Positions 39,537-47,882 of a stretch of 64,000 bases of DNA are shown piece after piece. Within the stretch, counting starts at the first letter, position 1; the number at the start of each line of letters is the position of its first letter. Under the pieces are notes generated by a model. The model made no database searches. It saw nothing but the letters and a program-made list of their open reading frames with translations, and was not told the DNA's origin. Source of the stretch: Pseudomonas sp. MIACH (GTDB lineage Bacteria; Pseudomonadota; Gammaproteobacteria; Pseudomonadales; Pseudomonadaceae); contig NZ_LHVO01000056.1 in the NCBI RefSeq assembly GCF_001269925.1, forward strand, positions 248,001-312,000, in the 5' to 3' direction. A program made the translations under genes and the position numbers.

Positions 39537-42371
39537 TTGGACAAGATCCTGATTCGTGGGGCTAGAACCCACAACCTGAAGAACATCGACCTGACCCTGC
39601 CCCGGGACAAACTGATCGTCATCACCGGCTTGTCCGGCTCCGGCAAATCGTCCCTGGCGTTCGACACGCTGTATGCCGAAGGTCAGCGTCGCTATGTGGA
39701 ATCGCTGTCGGCCTATGCCCGTCAGTTCCTGTCGATGATGGAAAAGCCTGACGTCGACACCATCGAAGGCCTGTCGCCGGCGATTTCCATCGAACAGAAG
39801 TCGACCTCCCATAACCCACGCTCCACCGTGGGCACCATCACCGAAATCTACGACTACCTGCGCCTGCTGTACGCGCGGGTAGGTATCCCGCGCTGCCCGG
39901 ACCACGACATTCCGCTGGAAGCCCAGACCGTCAGCCAAATGGTCGACCTGGTGCTGGCCCAGCCCGAAGGCGCCAAGCTGATGCTGCTGGCGCCGGTCAT
40001 TCGCGAGCGCAAGGGTGAACATCTCTCTGTATTCGAAGAGCTGCGTGCGCAAGGTTTCGTGCGTGCGCGCATCAACGGCAAGCTCTATGAACTGGACGAA
40101 GCGCCGAAGCTCGATAAACAGAAGAAGCACTCGATTGATGTCGTGGTCGATCGCTTCAAGGTGCGTGCCGACCTGCAGCAGCGTCTGGCGGAATCGTTCG
40201 AAACCGCGTTGAAGCTGGCGGACGGGATTGCCCTGGTGGCGCCAATGGATGACGAGCCGGGCGAAGAGATCATCTTCTCCGCGCGGTTTGCCTGCCCTAT
40301 CTGTGGCCATGCCATCAGCGAGTTGGAGCCTAAGCTGTTCTCCTTCAATAACCCGGCCGGCGCCTGCCCGACCTGCGATGGCCTGGGCGTGAAGCAATTC
40401 TTCGACATCAAGCGCCTGGTCAATGGTGACCTGACGTTGGCAGAGGGGGCGATACGCGGCTGGGACAGGCGTAACGTGTACTACTTCCAGATGCTGGGGT
40501 CGCTGGCGTCGCACTACAAGTTCAGCCTTGAAGTGCCATTCAACCAACTGCCGGCAGACCAGCAGAAAGTCATCCTTAATGGCAGTGGTTCGCAGAACGT
40601 CGACTTCAAGTACCTGAACGACCGTGGCGACATCGTCAAGCGCTCCCACCCGTTCGAAGGCATCGTACCGAACCTGGAGCGGCGCTACCGTGAGACTGAA
40701 TCGGCGAGCGTGCGAGAAGAGCTGGCGAAATTCCTCAGTACCCAACCCTGCCCGGATTGCCGGGGCACTCGCCTGCGTCGTGAAGCACGGCATGTGTGGG
40801 TCGGCGAGAAAACCTTGCCCGCGGTGACCAACCTGCCGATCGGCGATGCCTGCGAATACTTTGGTGTACTGAAGCTGACCGGACGACGTGGGGAAATTGC
40901 CGACAAGATCCTCAAGGAAATTCGCGAGCGCTTGCAGTTCCTGGTTAACGTAGGCCTGGACTATCTATCCCTGGACCGCAGCGCCGACACCTTGTCCGGC
41001 GGTGAAGCTCAGCGGATTCGCCTGGCCAGCCAGATTGGTGCCGGCCTGGTGGGGGTGTTGTACATCCTCGATGAACCATCGATTGGTTTGCACCAGCGCG
41101 ACAACGATCGCCTGTTGGGCACGTTGAAACACCTGCGGGACATCGGCAACACGGTGATCGTGGTCGAGCACGATGAAGACGCGATTCGCCTGGCAGACTA
41201 CGTGGTCGATATTGGCCCAGGCGCCGGCGTGCATGGTGGGCATATTGTTGCCGAGGGCACGCCTGCCGAGGTAATGGCACATCCGGACTCGTTGACCGGC
41301 AAGTACCTGTCTGGCCGCGTGAAGATCGCAGTGCCAGCCAAGCGCACACCGCGCAACAAGAAGATGGCATTGCACCTCAAGGGCGCGCGCGGCAACAATT
41401 TGCGCAATGTTGACCTGGAAATCCCCCTGGGGCTTCTGACCTGCGTGACCGGTGTTTCCGGCTCAGGCAAGTCGACGCTGATCAACAACACGCTGTTCCC
41501 CCTGAGTGCCACCGCCTTGAACGGCGCGACCACCCTGGAAGCAGCGGCGCACGACAGCATCAAGGGCTTGGAACACCTGGACAAGGTGGTCGATATCGAC
41601 CAGAGCCCGATTGGCCGCACACCGCGCTCCAACCCGGCGACCTATACCGGGCTGTTTACACCCATTCGCGAACTGTTCGCCGGGGTACCAGAGTCGCGCT
41701 CGCGTGGCTACGGGCCAGGGCGGTTCTCGTTCAACGTCAAGGGCGGGCGCTGCGAAGCGTGCCAGGGCGACGGCCTGATCAAAGTAGAGATGCACTTCCT
41801 GCCAGACATCTACGTGCCGTGCGATGTATGCAAGAGTAAGCGCTATAACCGTGAAACCCTGGAGATCAAGTACAAGGGTAAGAGCATCCATGAAACCCTG
41901 GAGATGACCATCGAGGAAGCCCGGGTGTTCTTCGATGCGGTTCCGGCGTTGGCGCGCAAGCTGCAGACGCTGATGGATGTGGGCCTGTCGTATATCAAGC
42001 TGGGGCAGTCGGCGACGACGTTGTCCGGTGGTGAGGCGCAGCGGGTGAAGCTGTCTCGCGAGCTGTCCAAACGCGATACTGGCAAGACCTTGTATATCCT
42101 GGATGAACCAACAACCGGTCTGCACTTCGCGGATATTCAGCAGTTGCTGGACGTGTTGCACCGCTTGCGAGACCACGGCAACACCGTGGTGGTGATCGAG
42201 CACAACCTCGATGTGATCAAGACCGCCGACTGGCTGGTCGATCTAGGGCCGGAAGGTGGATCCAAGGGCGGCCAGATCATCGCGGTGGGTACGCCGGAGC
42301 AGGTCTCCGAAATGTCGCAATCTCACACCGGTTACTATTTGAAGCCGTTGCTGGAGCGCGATCGCGCCTGA
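39537..42371 (+). CDS. uvrA: Excinuclease ABC subunit A
   Basis: 944 residues from TTG 39537, preceded by GAGG with 5-nt spacing; the protein then begins with the conserved LDKILIRGARTHNLKNIDL. Longer upstream readings are not conserved. Two ABC ATPase modules: Walker A GLSGSGKSS and GVSGSGKSTLINNT, signatures LSGGEAQRIRLASQ and LSGGEAQRVKLS. Zinc modules CPICGHAISELEP...ACPTCDG and CEACQGDG...CDVCKSKRYN. UvrA2 finds bulky DNA lesions and loads UvrB. A LexA-like box precedes it; a strong hairpin follows. Confidence 0.97.
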   Translation: MDKILIRGARTHNLKNIDLTLPRDKLIVITGLSGSGKSSLAFDTLYAEGQRRYVESLSAYARQFLSMMEKPDVDTIEGLSPAISIEQKSTSHNPRSTVGTITEIYDYLRLLYARVGIPRCPDHDIPLEAQTVSQMVDLVLAQPEGAKLMLLAPVIRERKGEHLSVFEELRAQGFVRARINGKLYELDEAPKLDKQKKHSIDVVVDRFKVRADLQQRLAESFETALKLADGIALVAPMDDEPGEEIIFSARFACPICGHAISELEPKLFSFNNPAGACPTCDGLGVKQFFDIKRLVNGDLTLAEGAIRGWDRRNVYYFQMLGSLASHYKFSLEVPFNQLPADQQKVILNGSGSQNVDFKYLNDRGDIVKRSHPFEGIVPNLERRYRETESASVREELAKFLSTQPCPDCRGTRLRREARHVWVGEKTLPAVTNLPIGDACEYFGVLKLTGRRGEIADKILKEIRERLQFLVNVGLDYLSLDRSADTLSGGEAQRIRLASQIGAGLVGVLYILDEPSIGLHQRDNDRLLGTLKHLRDIGNTVIVVEHDEDAIRLADYVVDIGPGAGVHGGHIVAEGTPAEVMAHPDSLTGKYLSGRVKIAVPAKRTPRNKKMALHLKGARGNNLRNVDLEIPLGLLTCVTGVSGSGKSTLINNTLFPLSATALNGATTLEAAAHDSIKGLEHLDKVVDIDQSPIGRTPRSNPATYTGLFTPIRELFAGVPESRSRGYGPGRFSFNVKGGRCEACQGDGLIKVEMHFLPDIYVPCDVCKSKRYNRETLEIKYKGKSIHETLEMTIEEARVFFDAVPALARKLQTLMDVGLSYIKLGQSATTLSGGEAQRVKLSRELSKRDTGKTLYILDEPTTGLHFADIQQLLDVLHRLRDHGNTVVVIEHNLDVIKTADWLVDLGPEGGSKGGQIIAVGTPEQVSEMSQSHTGYYLKPLLERDRA

Positions 42372-42385
42372 TCTATTGGGCAATG

Positions 42386-42423
42386 AAAAAGCCCCTGACA
42401 CCTTACGGTGACAGGGGCTTTTT
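42386..42423. terminator. Bidirectional terminator between uvrA and ftnA
   Basis: A 17-bp stem with one mismatch (AAAAAGCCCCTG... against ...CAGGGGCTTTTT), a 4-nt loop (TTAC) and T/A tracts on both sides. It serves both converging genes. Confidence 0.9.
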
Positions 42424-42435
42424 GGTGGCCGGAAA

Positions 42436-42900
42436 TCAGAACTGCGATTGCAGGTAGTTTTCCAAGCCAACCAGCTTGATCAGGCCCAACTGCTTTTCGA
42501 GCCAGTAGGTGTGATCTTCTTCGGTATCGTTCAACTGCACTCGCAGGATTTCACGAGTAACGAAGTCGCTGTGCTGCTCGCAGAGCTCAATGCCCTTGCA
42601 GAGCGCGGCACGCACCTTGTACTCAAGACGAAGATCGGCTGCGAGCATGTCAGGTACGCTGGTGCCCACGTCCAAGTCGTCGGGACGCATACGTGGCGTG
42701 CCTTCGAGCATCAGGATACGGCGCATCAGTGCGTCGGCGTGCTGTGCCTCTTCTTCCATTTCGTGGTTGATACGCTCGTAGAGTTCGGTAAAACCCCAGT
42801 CTTCGTACATGCGCGAGTGGATGAAATATTGGTCACGAGCTGCCAGTTCGCCCGTCAGCAACGTGTTGAGGTAATCGATTACGTCGGGGTGACCTTGCAT
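42436..42900 (-). CDS. ftnA: Bacterioferritin-like ferritin lacking the haem ligand (FtnA)
   Basis: 154 residues from ATG 42900 (MQGHPDVIDYLNTLLTGELAARDQYF); the longer reading adds an unconserved prefix. Ferroxidase ligands are in place: E18, E51, H54 (EEEAQHAD), then E and H of LNDTEEDHTYWLEKQ. Residue 52, the haem-ligating Met in classical bacterioferritin, is Ala here, so this subunit should not bind haem. That matches P. aeruginosa FtnA (formerly BfrA), which sits next to katA in the same way. It stores iron and is thought to supply it to KatA. Confidence 0.9.
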   Translation of the reverse strand: MQGHPDVIDYLNTLLTGELAARDQYFIHSRMYEDWGFTELYERINHEMEEEAQHADALMRRILMLEGTPRMRPDDLDVGTSVPDMLAADLRLEYKVRAALCKGIELCEQHSDFVTREILRVQLNDTEEDHTYWLEKQLGLIKLVGLENYLQSQF

Positions 42901-43013
42901 CGCCCTACATCTCCCTGCTTGAAAGTCTGTAGTTTGAACCATGATGACTTGGAGGTCACGGGACTAATGGCAGAAAAGTGAAGATTTCTGGAGAAAAATA
43001 GCTGAAATAACGC

Positions 43014-43038
43014 AAAAACCGCCCAAATGAGGGCGGTT
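43014..43038 (-). terminator. Terminator of katA
   Basis: AACCGCCC (43017-43024) and GGGCGGTT (43031-43038) with a 6-nt loop; a T5 tract follows on the minus strand. About 18 bp after the katA stop. Confidence 0.85.
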
Positions 43039-43055
43039 CTGCTTATCGTTTAGAG

Positions 43056-44504
43056 TCAGTTAAGCGATACACCCAGTGCCTTTGCGATTGCGTCTCCATA
43101 AGCTGGATCTGCCTTATAGAAGTGCTGCAGTTGACGCTGGACCACATCACTGGAAACACCGGTCATTGCGCCGGCGATGTTATTGGTGAGCAGTGCTTTC
43201 TGCTCATCATTCATCAGGCGGAACAGCGCACCTGCGTGGCTGTAGTAATCAGTGTCTTCGCGGTGATCGTAACGATCAGCTGCACCGCTCAAAGCCAACG
43301 CAGGCTCGGCGTACTGAGGCGCTTGCTTGGGTGCTTCGGCGTAGCTGTTCGGCTCGTAGTTCGGAGTCGCACCACCATTGCTGCCAAATGCCATCGAGCC
43401 GTCACGCTGGTAGCTGTTCACCGGGCTGCGTGGAGCATTCACCGGCAGTTGCTGGTGGTTGGTACCCACGCGGTACCGGTGAGCATCTGCGTAAGCGAAA
43501 ACGCGCCCCTGCAGCATGCGGTCTGGCGACAGGCCAACGCCTGGAACCATGTTGCTCGGGCCGAATGCAGCCTGCTCGACTTCAGCGAAGTAGTTCTGCG
43601 GGTTACGGTTAAGCTCCAGCTCGCCTACTTCGATCAGCGGGAATTCTTTCTGCGACCAGGTTTTGGTCACATCAAACGGATTCTCGTAATGAGCATTCGC
43701 CTGGGCCTCGGTCATGATCTGGATGCAGACGCGCCATTTCGGGAAGTCACCACGCTCGATAGCACCGAACAGATCGCGCTGGGCATAGTCGGGATCAGTA
43801 CCGGCCAAACGTGCAGCCTCAGCAGGCGCCAGATTCTTGATACCTTGCTTGGTCTTGTAGTGCCATTTCACCCAGTGCCGCTCGCCCTTCGCGTTAATCA
43901 AACTGTAGGTGTGGCTGCCGAAGCCGTGCATGTGACGGTACCCATCGGGAATGCCACGGTCCGAGAACAGGATGGTGACCTGGTGCAGCGCCTCTGGGGA
44001 GTGCGACCAGAAGTCCCACATCATCTGCGCGCTCTTTAGATTGCTTTGCGGCAGTCGCTTTTGAGTGTGGATGAAGTCTGGGAATTTCAGAGGGTCGCGT
44101 ATGAAGAACACCGGGGTGTTGTTGCCCACGATGTCCCAGTTGCCTTCTTCAGTGTAGAACTTCAAGGCGAAGCCACGTGGGTCGCGCTCGGTGTCCGCCG
44201 AGCCACGCTCGCCACCCACGGTGGAGAAGCGCAGGAAAGTTGGAGTTTGCTTACCGACGGACTCGAACAACTTGGCGCTGGTGTATTGGGTGATGTCTTG
44301 GGTGACGGTGAACGTACCGTATGCACCTGAACCTTTGGCGTGCACCCGACGTTCAGGGATGTTTTCACGGTTGAAGTGAGCGAGCTTCTCGATCAAGTGA
44401 AAGTCGTCGAGCAGCAAAGGACCACGCGGGCCGGCGGAGCGGGAATTCTGGTTGTCCGCAACGGGAGCGCCGCTGGCGGTAGTAAGGATTTTATTCTGGC
44501 TCAT
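43056..44504 (-). CDS. katA: Monofunctional haem catalase
   Basis: 482 residues from ATG 44504, preceded by GAGGA at 9 nt; the TTG two codons upstream is less well spaced. Clade-3 small-subunit catalase: ERRVHAKGSGAYGTF with the distal His, FLRFSTVGGERGSADTERDPRGFA, NNTPVFFIRDPLKFPDFIHTQKR (distal Asn nearby), HGFGSHTYSLIN and proximal FAYADAHRYRVG with the haem-ligand Tyr. Converts H2O2 to water and oxygen. Downstream of the ribosomal alpha operon and upstream of ftnA. Confidence 0.97.
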   Translation of the reverse strand: MSQNKILTTASGAPVADNQNSRSAGPRGPLLLDDFHLIEKLAHFNRENIPERRVHAKGSGAYGTFTVTQDITQYTSAKLFESVGKQTPTFLRFSTVGGERGSADTERDPRGFALKFYTEEGNWDIVGNNTPVFFIRDPLKFPDFIHTQKRLPQSNLKSAQMMWDFWSHSPEALHQVTILFSDRGIPDGYRHMHGFGSHTYSLINAKGERHWVKWHYKTKQGIKNLAPAEAARLAGTDPDYAQRDLFGAIERGDFPKWRVCIQIMTEAQANAHYENPFDVTKTWSQKEFPLIEVGELELNRNPQNYFAEVEQAAFGPSNMVPGVGLSPDRMLQGRVFAYADAHRYRVGTNHQQLPVNAPRSPVNSYQRDGSMAFGSNGGATPNYEPNSYAEAPKQAPQYAEPALALSGAADRYDHREDTDYYSHAGALFRLMNDEQKALLTNNIAGAMTGVSSDVVQRQLQHFYKADPAYGDAIAKALGVSLN

Positions 44505-44608
44505 GCTCAATTTTCCTCAGGTCGGACTTGGAACTGCCGGCTAATCGGCTTGGAGGGAGTATTGACCATCAACATGACACCTACAAATTCATTAAATTGT
44601 AAGCATCA

Positions 44609-44623
44609 ATAGAAAATAACTAA
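44609..44623 (-). promoter_or_regulatory. Candidate half-site for OxyR upstream of katA
   Basis: Read on the minus strand, TTAG-N7-CTAT closely resembles the OxyR quarter-site pair ATAG-N7-CTAT; the next two quarter-sites toward katA are weak (TACA at the right spacing). Located about 105 bp before the katA start in a 237-bp intergenic region that otherwise holds only the rplQ terminator. Confidence 0.35.
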
Positions 44624-44694
44624 CACCCCTCCAGCGCATATAGTGTCAAGCGCTGCCTGTGGAAGCTTGTACAAATCGTGCTTTTGTTACGCGC

Positions 44695-44721
44695 ACAAAA
44701 AACCGGGCACTAGGCCCGGTT
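44695..44721 (-). terminator. Terminator of the alpha ribosomal operon
   Basis: AACCGGGC (44701-44708) and GCCCGGTT (44714-44721) with a 5-nt loop; a T-rich tract follows on the minus strand. 20 bp after the rplQ stop, marking the end of the long ribosomal run. Confidence 0.9.
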
Positions 44722-44741
44722 CTTCGTTACAGCTTGTCGTC

Positions 44742-45128
44742 TTACTCGGCGCTTACAGCTTCGCCAGCAGTAGCACGATCAACCAACTCGACGTACGCCA
44801 TAGGCGCGTTGTCGCCAGCGCGGAAACCGCACTTGAGGATGCGCAGGTAGCCACCCTCACGGGTAGCATAACGCTTGCCCAGGTCGTTGAAGAGCTTACC
44901 AACGATAGCTTTCGAACGAGTACGGTCGAAAGCCAGACGGCGGTTAGCCAGGCTGTCTGTCTTGGCCAAAGTGATCAGCGGCTCAGCAACGCGACGCAGT
45001 TCTTTAGCTTTCGGCAGTGTAGTTTTGATCAGCTCGTGCTCGAACAGCGACACCGCCATGTTTTGAAACATGGCCTTGCGGTGCGAGCTGGTACGGCTCA
45101 GGTGACGACCACTTTTACGATGACGCAT
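44742..45128 (-). CDS. rplQ: 50S ribosomal protein L17
   Basis: 128 residues, [20 protein letters not shown] start, with the L17 core [24 protein letters not shown]. It lies near the exit-tunnel side of the large subunit. Last gene of the alpha operon, 41 bp after rpoA and followed by a strong terminator. Confidence 0.97.
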
Positions 45129-45169
45129 GGTTCATTCCTTACCAAACTCACGTTCGGTGATTACGACGA

Positions 45170-46171
45170 TCAGGCAGTCGCCTTGTCGTCCTTCTTAAGA
45201 CTTGCAGGCGGCCAGTTGTCGAGGCGCATGCCGAGGGACAGACCGCGGGAGGCCAGAACGTCCTTGATTTCAGTCAAGGATTTCTTGCCCAGGTTCGGAG
45301 TCTTCAACAGTTCTACTTCGGTACGCTGAATCAGGTCGCCGATGTAGTAAATGTTTTCCGCCTTAAGGCAGTTAGCCGAACGTACAGTCAGTTCCAGATC
45401 GTCAACCGGGCGAAGCAGGATCGGATCGATCTCGTCTTCCTGCTCGATTACCACTGGTTCGCTGTCACCTTTGAGGTCGACGAACGCAGCCAACTGCTGT
45501 TGCAGAATGGTTGCAGCGCGGCGAATAGCCTCTTCAGGATCCAGAGTACCGTTGGTTTCCAGATCAATAACCAGCTTGTCCAGGTTAGTACGCTGCTCGA
45601 CACGGGCGTTTTCCACCACGTATGCGATACGGCGAACCGGGCTGAACGAAGAGTCAAGCTGCAAGCGACCAATGCTGCGGCTTTCGTCTTCATCGCTCTG
45701 ACGCGAGTCGGCCGGTTCATAACCACGACCACGAGCTACGGTGAGCTTCATGTTCAGGGCGCCGTTAGACGCCAGGTTAGCGATTACGTGATCGGGGTTA
45801 ACGATCTCGACATCATGATCCAGCTGAATATCGGCAGCGGTAACCACCCCCGAACCCTTCTTCGACAAGGTCAGCGTAACTTCGTCACGGCCGTGCAGCT
45901 TGATAGCCAGACCTTTAAGGTTCAACAGGATTTCAATTACGTCTTCCTGTACACCTTCGATGGCGCTGTACTCGTGGAGCACACCGTCAATCTCGGCCTC
46001 GACTACTGCACAGCCGGGCATTGAGGACAACAGGATGCGGCGCAGCGCGTTGCCCAGGGTGTGGCCAAAACCACGCTCGAGAGGCTCGAGAGTGATCTTG
46101 GCGCGGGTTGGACTGACAACCTGCACATCAATGTGGCGGGGTGTCAGGAACTCATTTACCGAAATCTGCAT
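45170..46171 (-). CDS. rpoA: RNA polymerase alpha subunit
   Basis: 333 residues. The N-terminal dimerisation domain has LEPLERGFGHTLGNALRRILLSSMPG, and the C-terminal domain (about 250-325) has the DNA/activator-binding helices LRPVDDLELTVRSANCLKAENIYYIGDL and LLKTPNLGKKSLTEIKDVLASRGLSLGM, joined by an acidic linker. It nucleates polymerase assembly and contacts UP elements. Between rpsD and rplQ as in other proteobacteria. Confidence 0.98.
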   Translation of the reverse strand: MQISVNEFLTPRHIDVQVVSPTRAKITLEPLERGFGHTLGNALRRILLSSMPGCAVVEAEIDGVLHEYSAIEGVQEDVIEILLNLKGLAIKLHGRDEVTLTLSKKGSGVVTAADIQLDHDVEIVNPDHVIANLASNGALNMKLTVARGRGYEPADSRQSDEDESRSIGRLQLDSSFSPVRRIAYVVENARVEQRTNLDKLVIDLETNGTLDPEEAIRRAATILQQQLAAFVDLKGDSEPVVIEQEDEIDPILLRPVDDLELTVRSANCLKAENIYYIGDLIQRTEVELLKTPNLGKKSLTEIKDVLASRGLSLGMRLDNWPPASLKKDDKATA

Positions 46172-46193
46172 GGATGCACCTATTTTCTAGCCC

Positions 46194-46814
46194 TTACTTG
46201 GAGTAGAGCTCGACAATCAGGCTTTCGTTGATGTCGGCGGACAGATCACTGCGAGCAGGAACGTTCTTGAAAACGCCCGACTTCTTCTCAGTGTCTACTT
46301 CTACCCATTCTACGCGGCCACGTTGGGCACACAGATCGAGAGCTTGGACAATGCGAAGTTGGTTTTTTGCTTTCTCGCGGACTGCGACCACGTCACCAGC
46401 ACGAACCTGGTAGGACGGAACGTTTACGGTCTGACCGTTAACGCTGATCGACTTGTGCGATACCAGCTGACGGGATTCGGCACGAGTCGAACCAAAGCCC
46501 ATACGGTATACAACGTTGTCCAGACGGCATTCGAGCAGTTGCAGCAGGTTTTCACCGGTTGCACCTTTCTTGCCAGCAGCTTCTTTGTAGTAGCCGCTGA
46601 ACTGACGCTCGAGAACGCCGTAAATACGACGGACCTTCTGCTTTTCACGCAGTTGGGTGCCGTAATCGGACTGGCGACCGCGGCGTTGGCCGTGGATACC
46701 AGGTGCTGCTTCAATGTTGCACTTCGATTCGATCGCGCGCACGCCGCTCTTCAGGAAGAGATCGGTGCCTTCGCGACGAGCGAGTTTGCATTTTGGACCA
46801 ATGTAACGAGCCAT
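46194..46814 (-). CDS. rpsD: 30S ribosomal protein S4
   Basis: 206 residues; MARYIGPKCKLARREGTDLFL, then LRRKQKV-type region LREKQKVRRIYGVLERQF and the S4 RNA-binding domain with LECRLDNVVYRMGF and HKSISVNGQTVNVPSYQVRAGD. Primary 16S binder, and in E. coli the translational repressor of the alpha operon. It carries one N-terminal cysteine (CK) rather than a full zinc knuckle. Confidence 0.98.
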   Translation of the reverse strand: MARYIGPKCKLARREGTDLFLKSGVRAIESKCNIEAAPGIHGQRRGRQSDYGTQLREKQKVRRIYGVLERQFSGYYKEAAGKKGATGENLLQLLECRLDNVVYRMGFGSTRAESRQLVSHKSISVNGQTVNVPSYQVRAGDVVAVREKAKNQLRIVQALDLCAQRGRVEWVEVDTEKKSGVFKNVPARSDLSADINESLIVELYSK

Positions 46815-46832
46815 TCTTTACAATCTCCTGGA

Positions 46833-47222
46833 TTACACGCGGCGCTTCTTCGGCGGACGGCACCCGTTGTGCGGGATTGGCGTCACGTCGGTGATGCTGG
46901 CGATCTTATAGCCACAGCCGTTCAAAGCACGGACAGCAGACTCACGACCTGGACCTGGACCTTTGACGTTAACGTCGAGGTTTTTCAGGCCATATTCCAG
47001 CGCAGCTTGACCAGCACGTTCAGCAGCTACTTGAGCAGCAAACGGTGTGGACTTGCGGGAACCGCGGAAACCCGAACCACCGGAGGTAGCCCAAGAAAGC
47101 GCGTTACCTTGACGGTCGGTGATGGTCACGATGGTGTTGTTAAAAGATGCATGGATGTGGGCGATGCCATCAACCACTGTCTTTTTAACTTTTTTACGAG
47201 GACGAGCAGCAGGTTTTGCCAT
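46833..47222 (-). CDS. rpsK: 30S ribosomal protein S11
   Basis: 129 residues: RKKVKKTVVDGIAHIHASFNNTIVTITDRQGNALSWATSGG, GSRKSTPFAAQVAAERAG and C-terminal ITDVTPIPHNGCRPPKKRRV, all diagnostic of S11 on the 30S platform. 18 bp before rpsD. Confidence 0.98.
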   Translation of the reverse strand: MAKPAARPRKKVKKTVVDGIAHIHASFNNTIVTITDRQGNALSWATSGGSGFRGSRKSTPFAAQVAAERAGQAALEYGLKNLDVNVKGPGPGRESAVRALNGCGYKIASITDVTPIPHNGCRPPKKRRV

Positions 47223-47252
47223 GATAATTTTCCTGTCGATTCGCTGGGGCGA

Positions 47253-47609
47253 TTACTTGCGGATCGGCTTACGCGGACCTTTACGGGTACGCGCGTTAGT
47301 CTTGGTACGCTGACCGCGCACTGGAAGACCACGACGATGACGCAGACCGCGATAGCAACCGAGGTCCATCAAACGCTTGATTTTCATGTTGATTTCGCGA
47401 CGCAGGTCACCTTCAGTGGTGAACTTCGCCACTTCGCCACGCAGCAATTCAATCTGCTCGTCGCTCAGATCCTTGATCTTAGCGGCTGGGTTTACCCCAG
47501 CGACTGCGCAAATTTTCTGCGCAGTAGTGCGACCAACACCATAGATGTAGGTCAGCGAGATAACAGTGTGCTTGTTATCTGGAATGTTAACGCCTGCAAT
47601 ACGGGCCAT
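47253..47609 (-). CDS. rpsM: 30S ribosomal protein S13
   Basis: 118 residues: MARIAGVNIPDNKHTVISLTYIYGVGRTTAQKIC, and the basic tail GLRHRRGLPVRGQRTKTNARTRKGPRKPIRK that contacts tRNA and the A-site finger in the head. First gene of the alpha operon behind its own promoter-like element. Confidence 0.98.
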   Translation of the reverse strand: MARIAGVNIPDNKHTVISLTYIYGVGRTTAQKICAVAGVNPAAKIKDLSDEQIELLRGEVAKFTTEGDLRREINMKIKRLMDLGCYRGLRHRRGLPVRGQRTKTNARTRKGPRKPIRK

Positions 47610-47668
47610 TCAGTGGGACTCCAATTGACAGCTACCTACGCCCCGGAAGCCAAGAAATAGGGCGCGAG

Positions 47669-47697
47669 ATAATATCGCTGTAATAACAAATAATCAA
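47669..47697 (-). promoter_or_regulatory. Promoter of the alpha operon (rpsM)
   Basis: On the minus strand TTGATT (47697-47692), 17-bp spacer, TATTAT (47674-47669). It starts exactly at the end of a 9-bp hairpin, so hairpin and promoter abut. The transcript would have a leader of about 50 nt before rpsM. Confidence 0.6.
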
Positions 47698-47721
47698 CCC
47701 GGCAGCGCACTAGCTGCCGGG
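47698..47721 (-). terminator. Hairpin between rpmJ and rpsM
   Basis: CCCGGCAGC (47698-47706) and GCTGCCGGG (47713-47721), a perfect 9-bp stem with a 6-nt loop, followed on the minus strand by TTGATTATTTG. A partial terminator or attenuator after the spc operon, its weak T tract doubling as the -35 of the next promoter. Confidence 0.6.
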
Positions 47722-47738
47722 CTTCAAGCGGATCACAC

Positions 47739-47855
47739 TCAGCCTTGGCGCTGTTTGTGACGCGGTTCCGCGCTGCAAATTACTCGAACAACACCTTCGC
47801 GGCGAATAATCTTGCAGTTACGGCACAGCTTTTTCACCGATGCACGAACTTTCAT
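47739..47855 (-). CDS. rpmJ: 50S ribosomal protein L36 (zinc-binding form)
   Basis: 38 residues: [20 protein letters not shown], then [18 protein letters not shown]. The zinc ligands C11, C14, C27 and H33 are all present, so this is the C+ form; bacteria often carry a zinc-independent paralogue elsewhere under Zur control. Located 27 bp after secY, as usual. Confidence 0.96.
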
Positions 47856-47882
47856 CACCAACTCCTCGAACCTTATGGGTAC

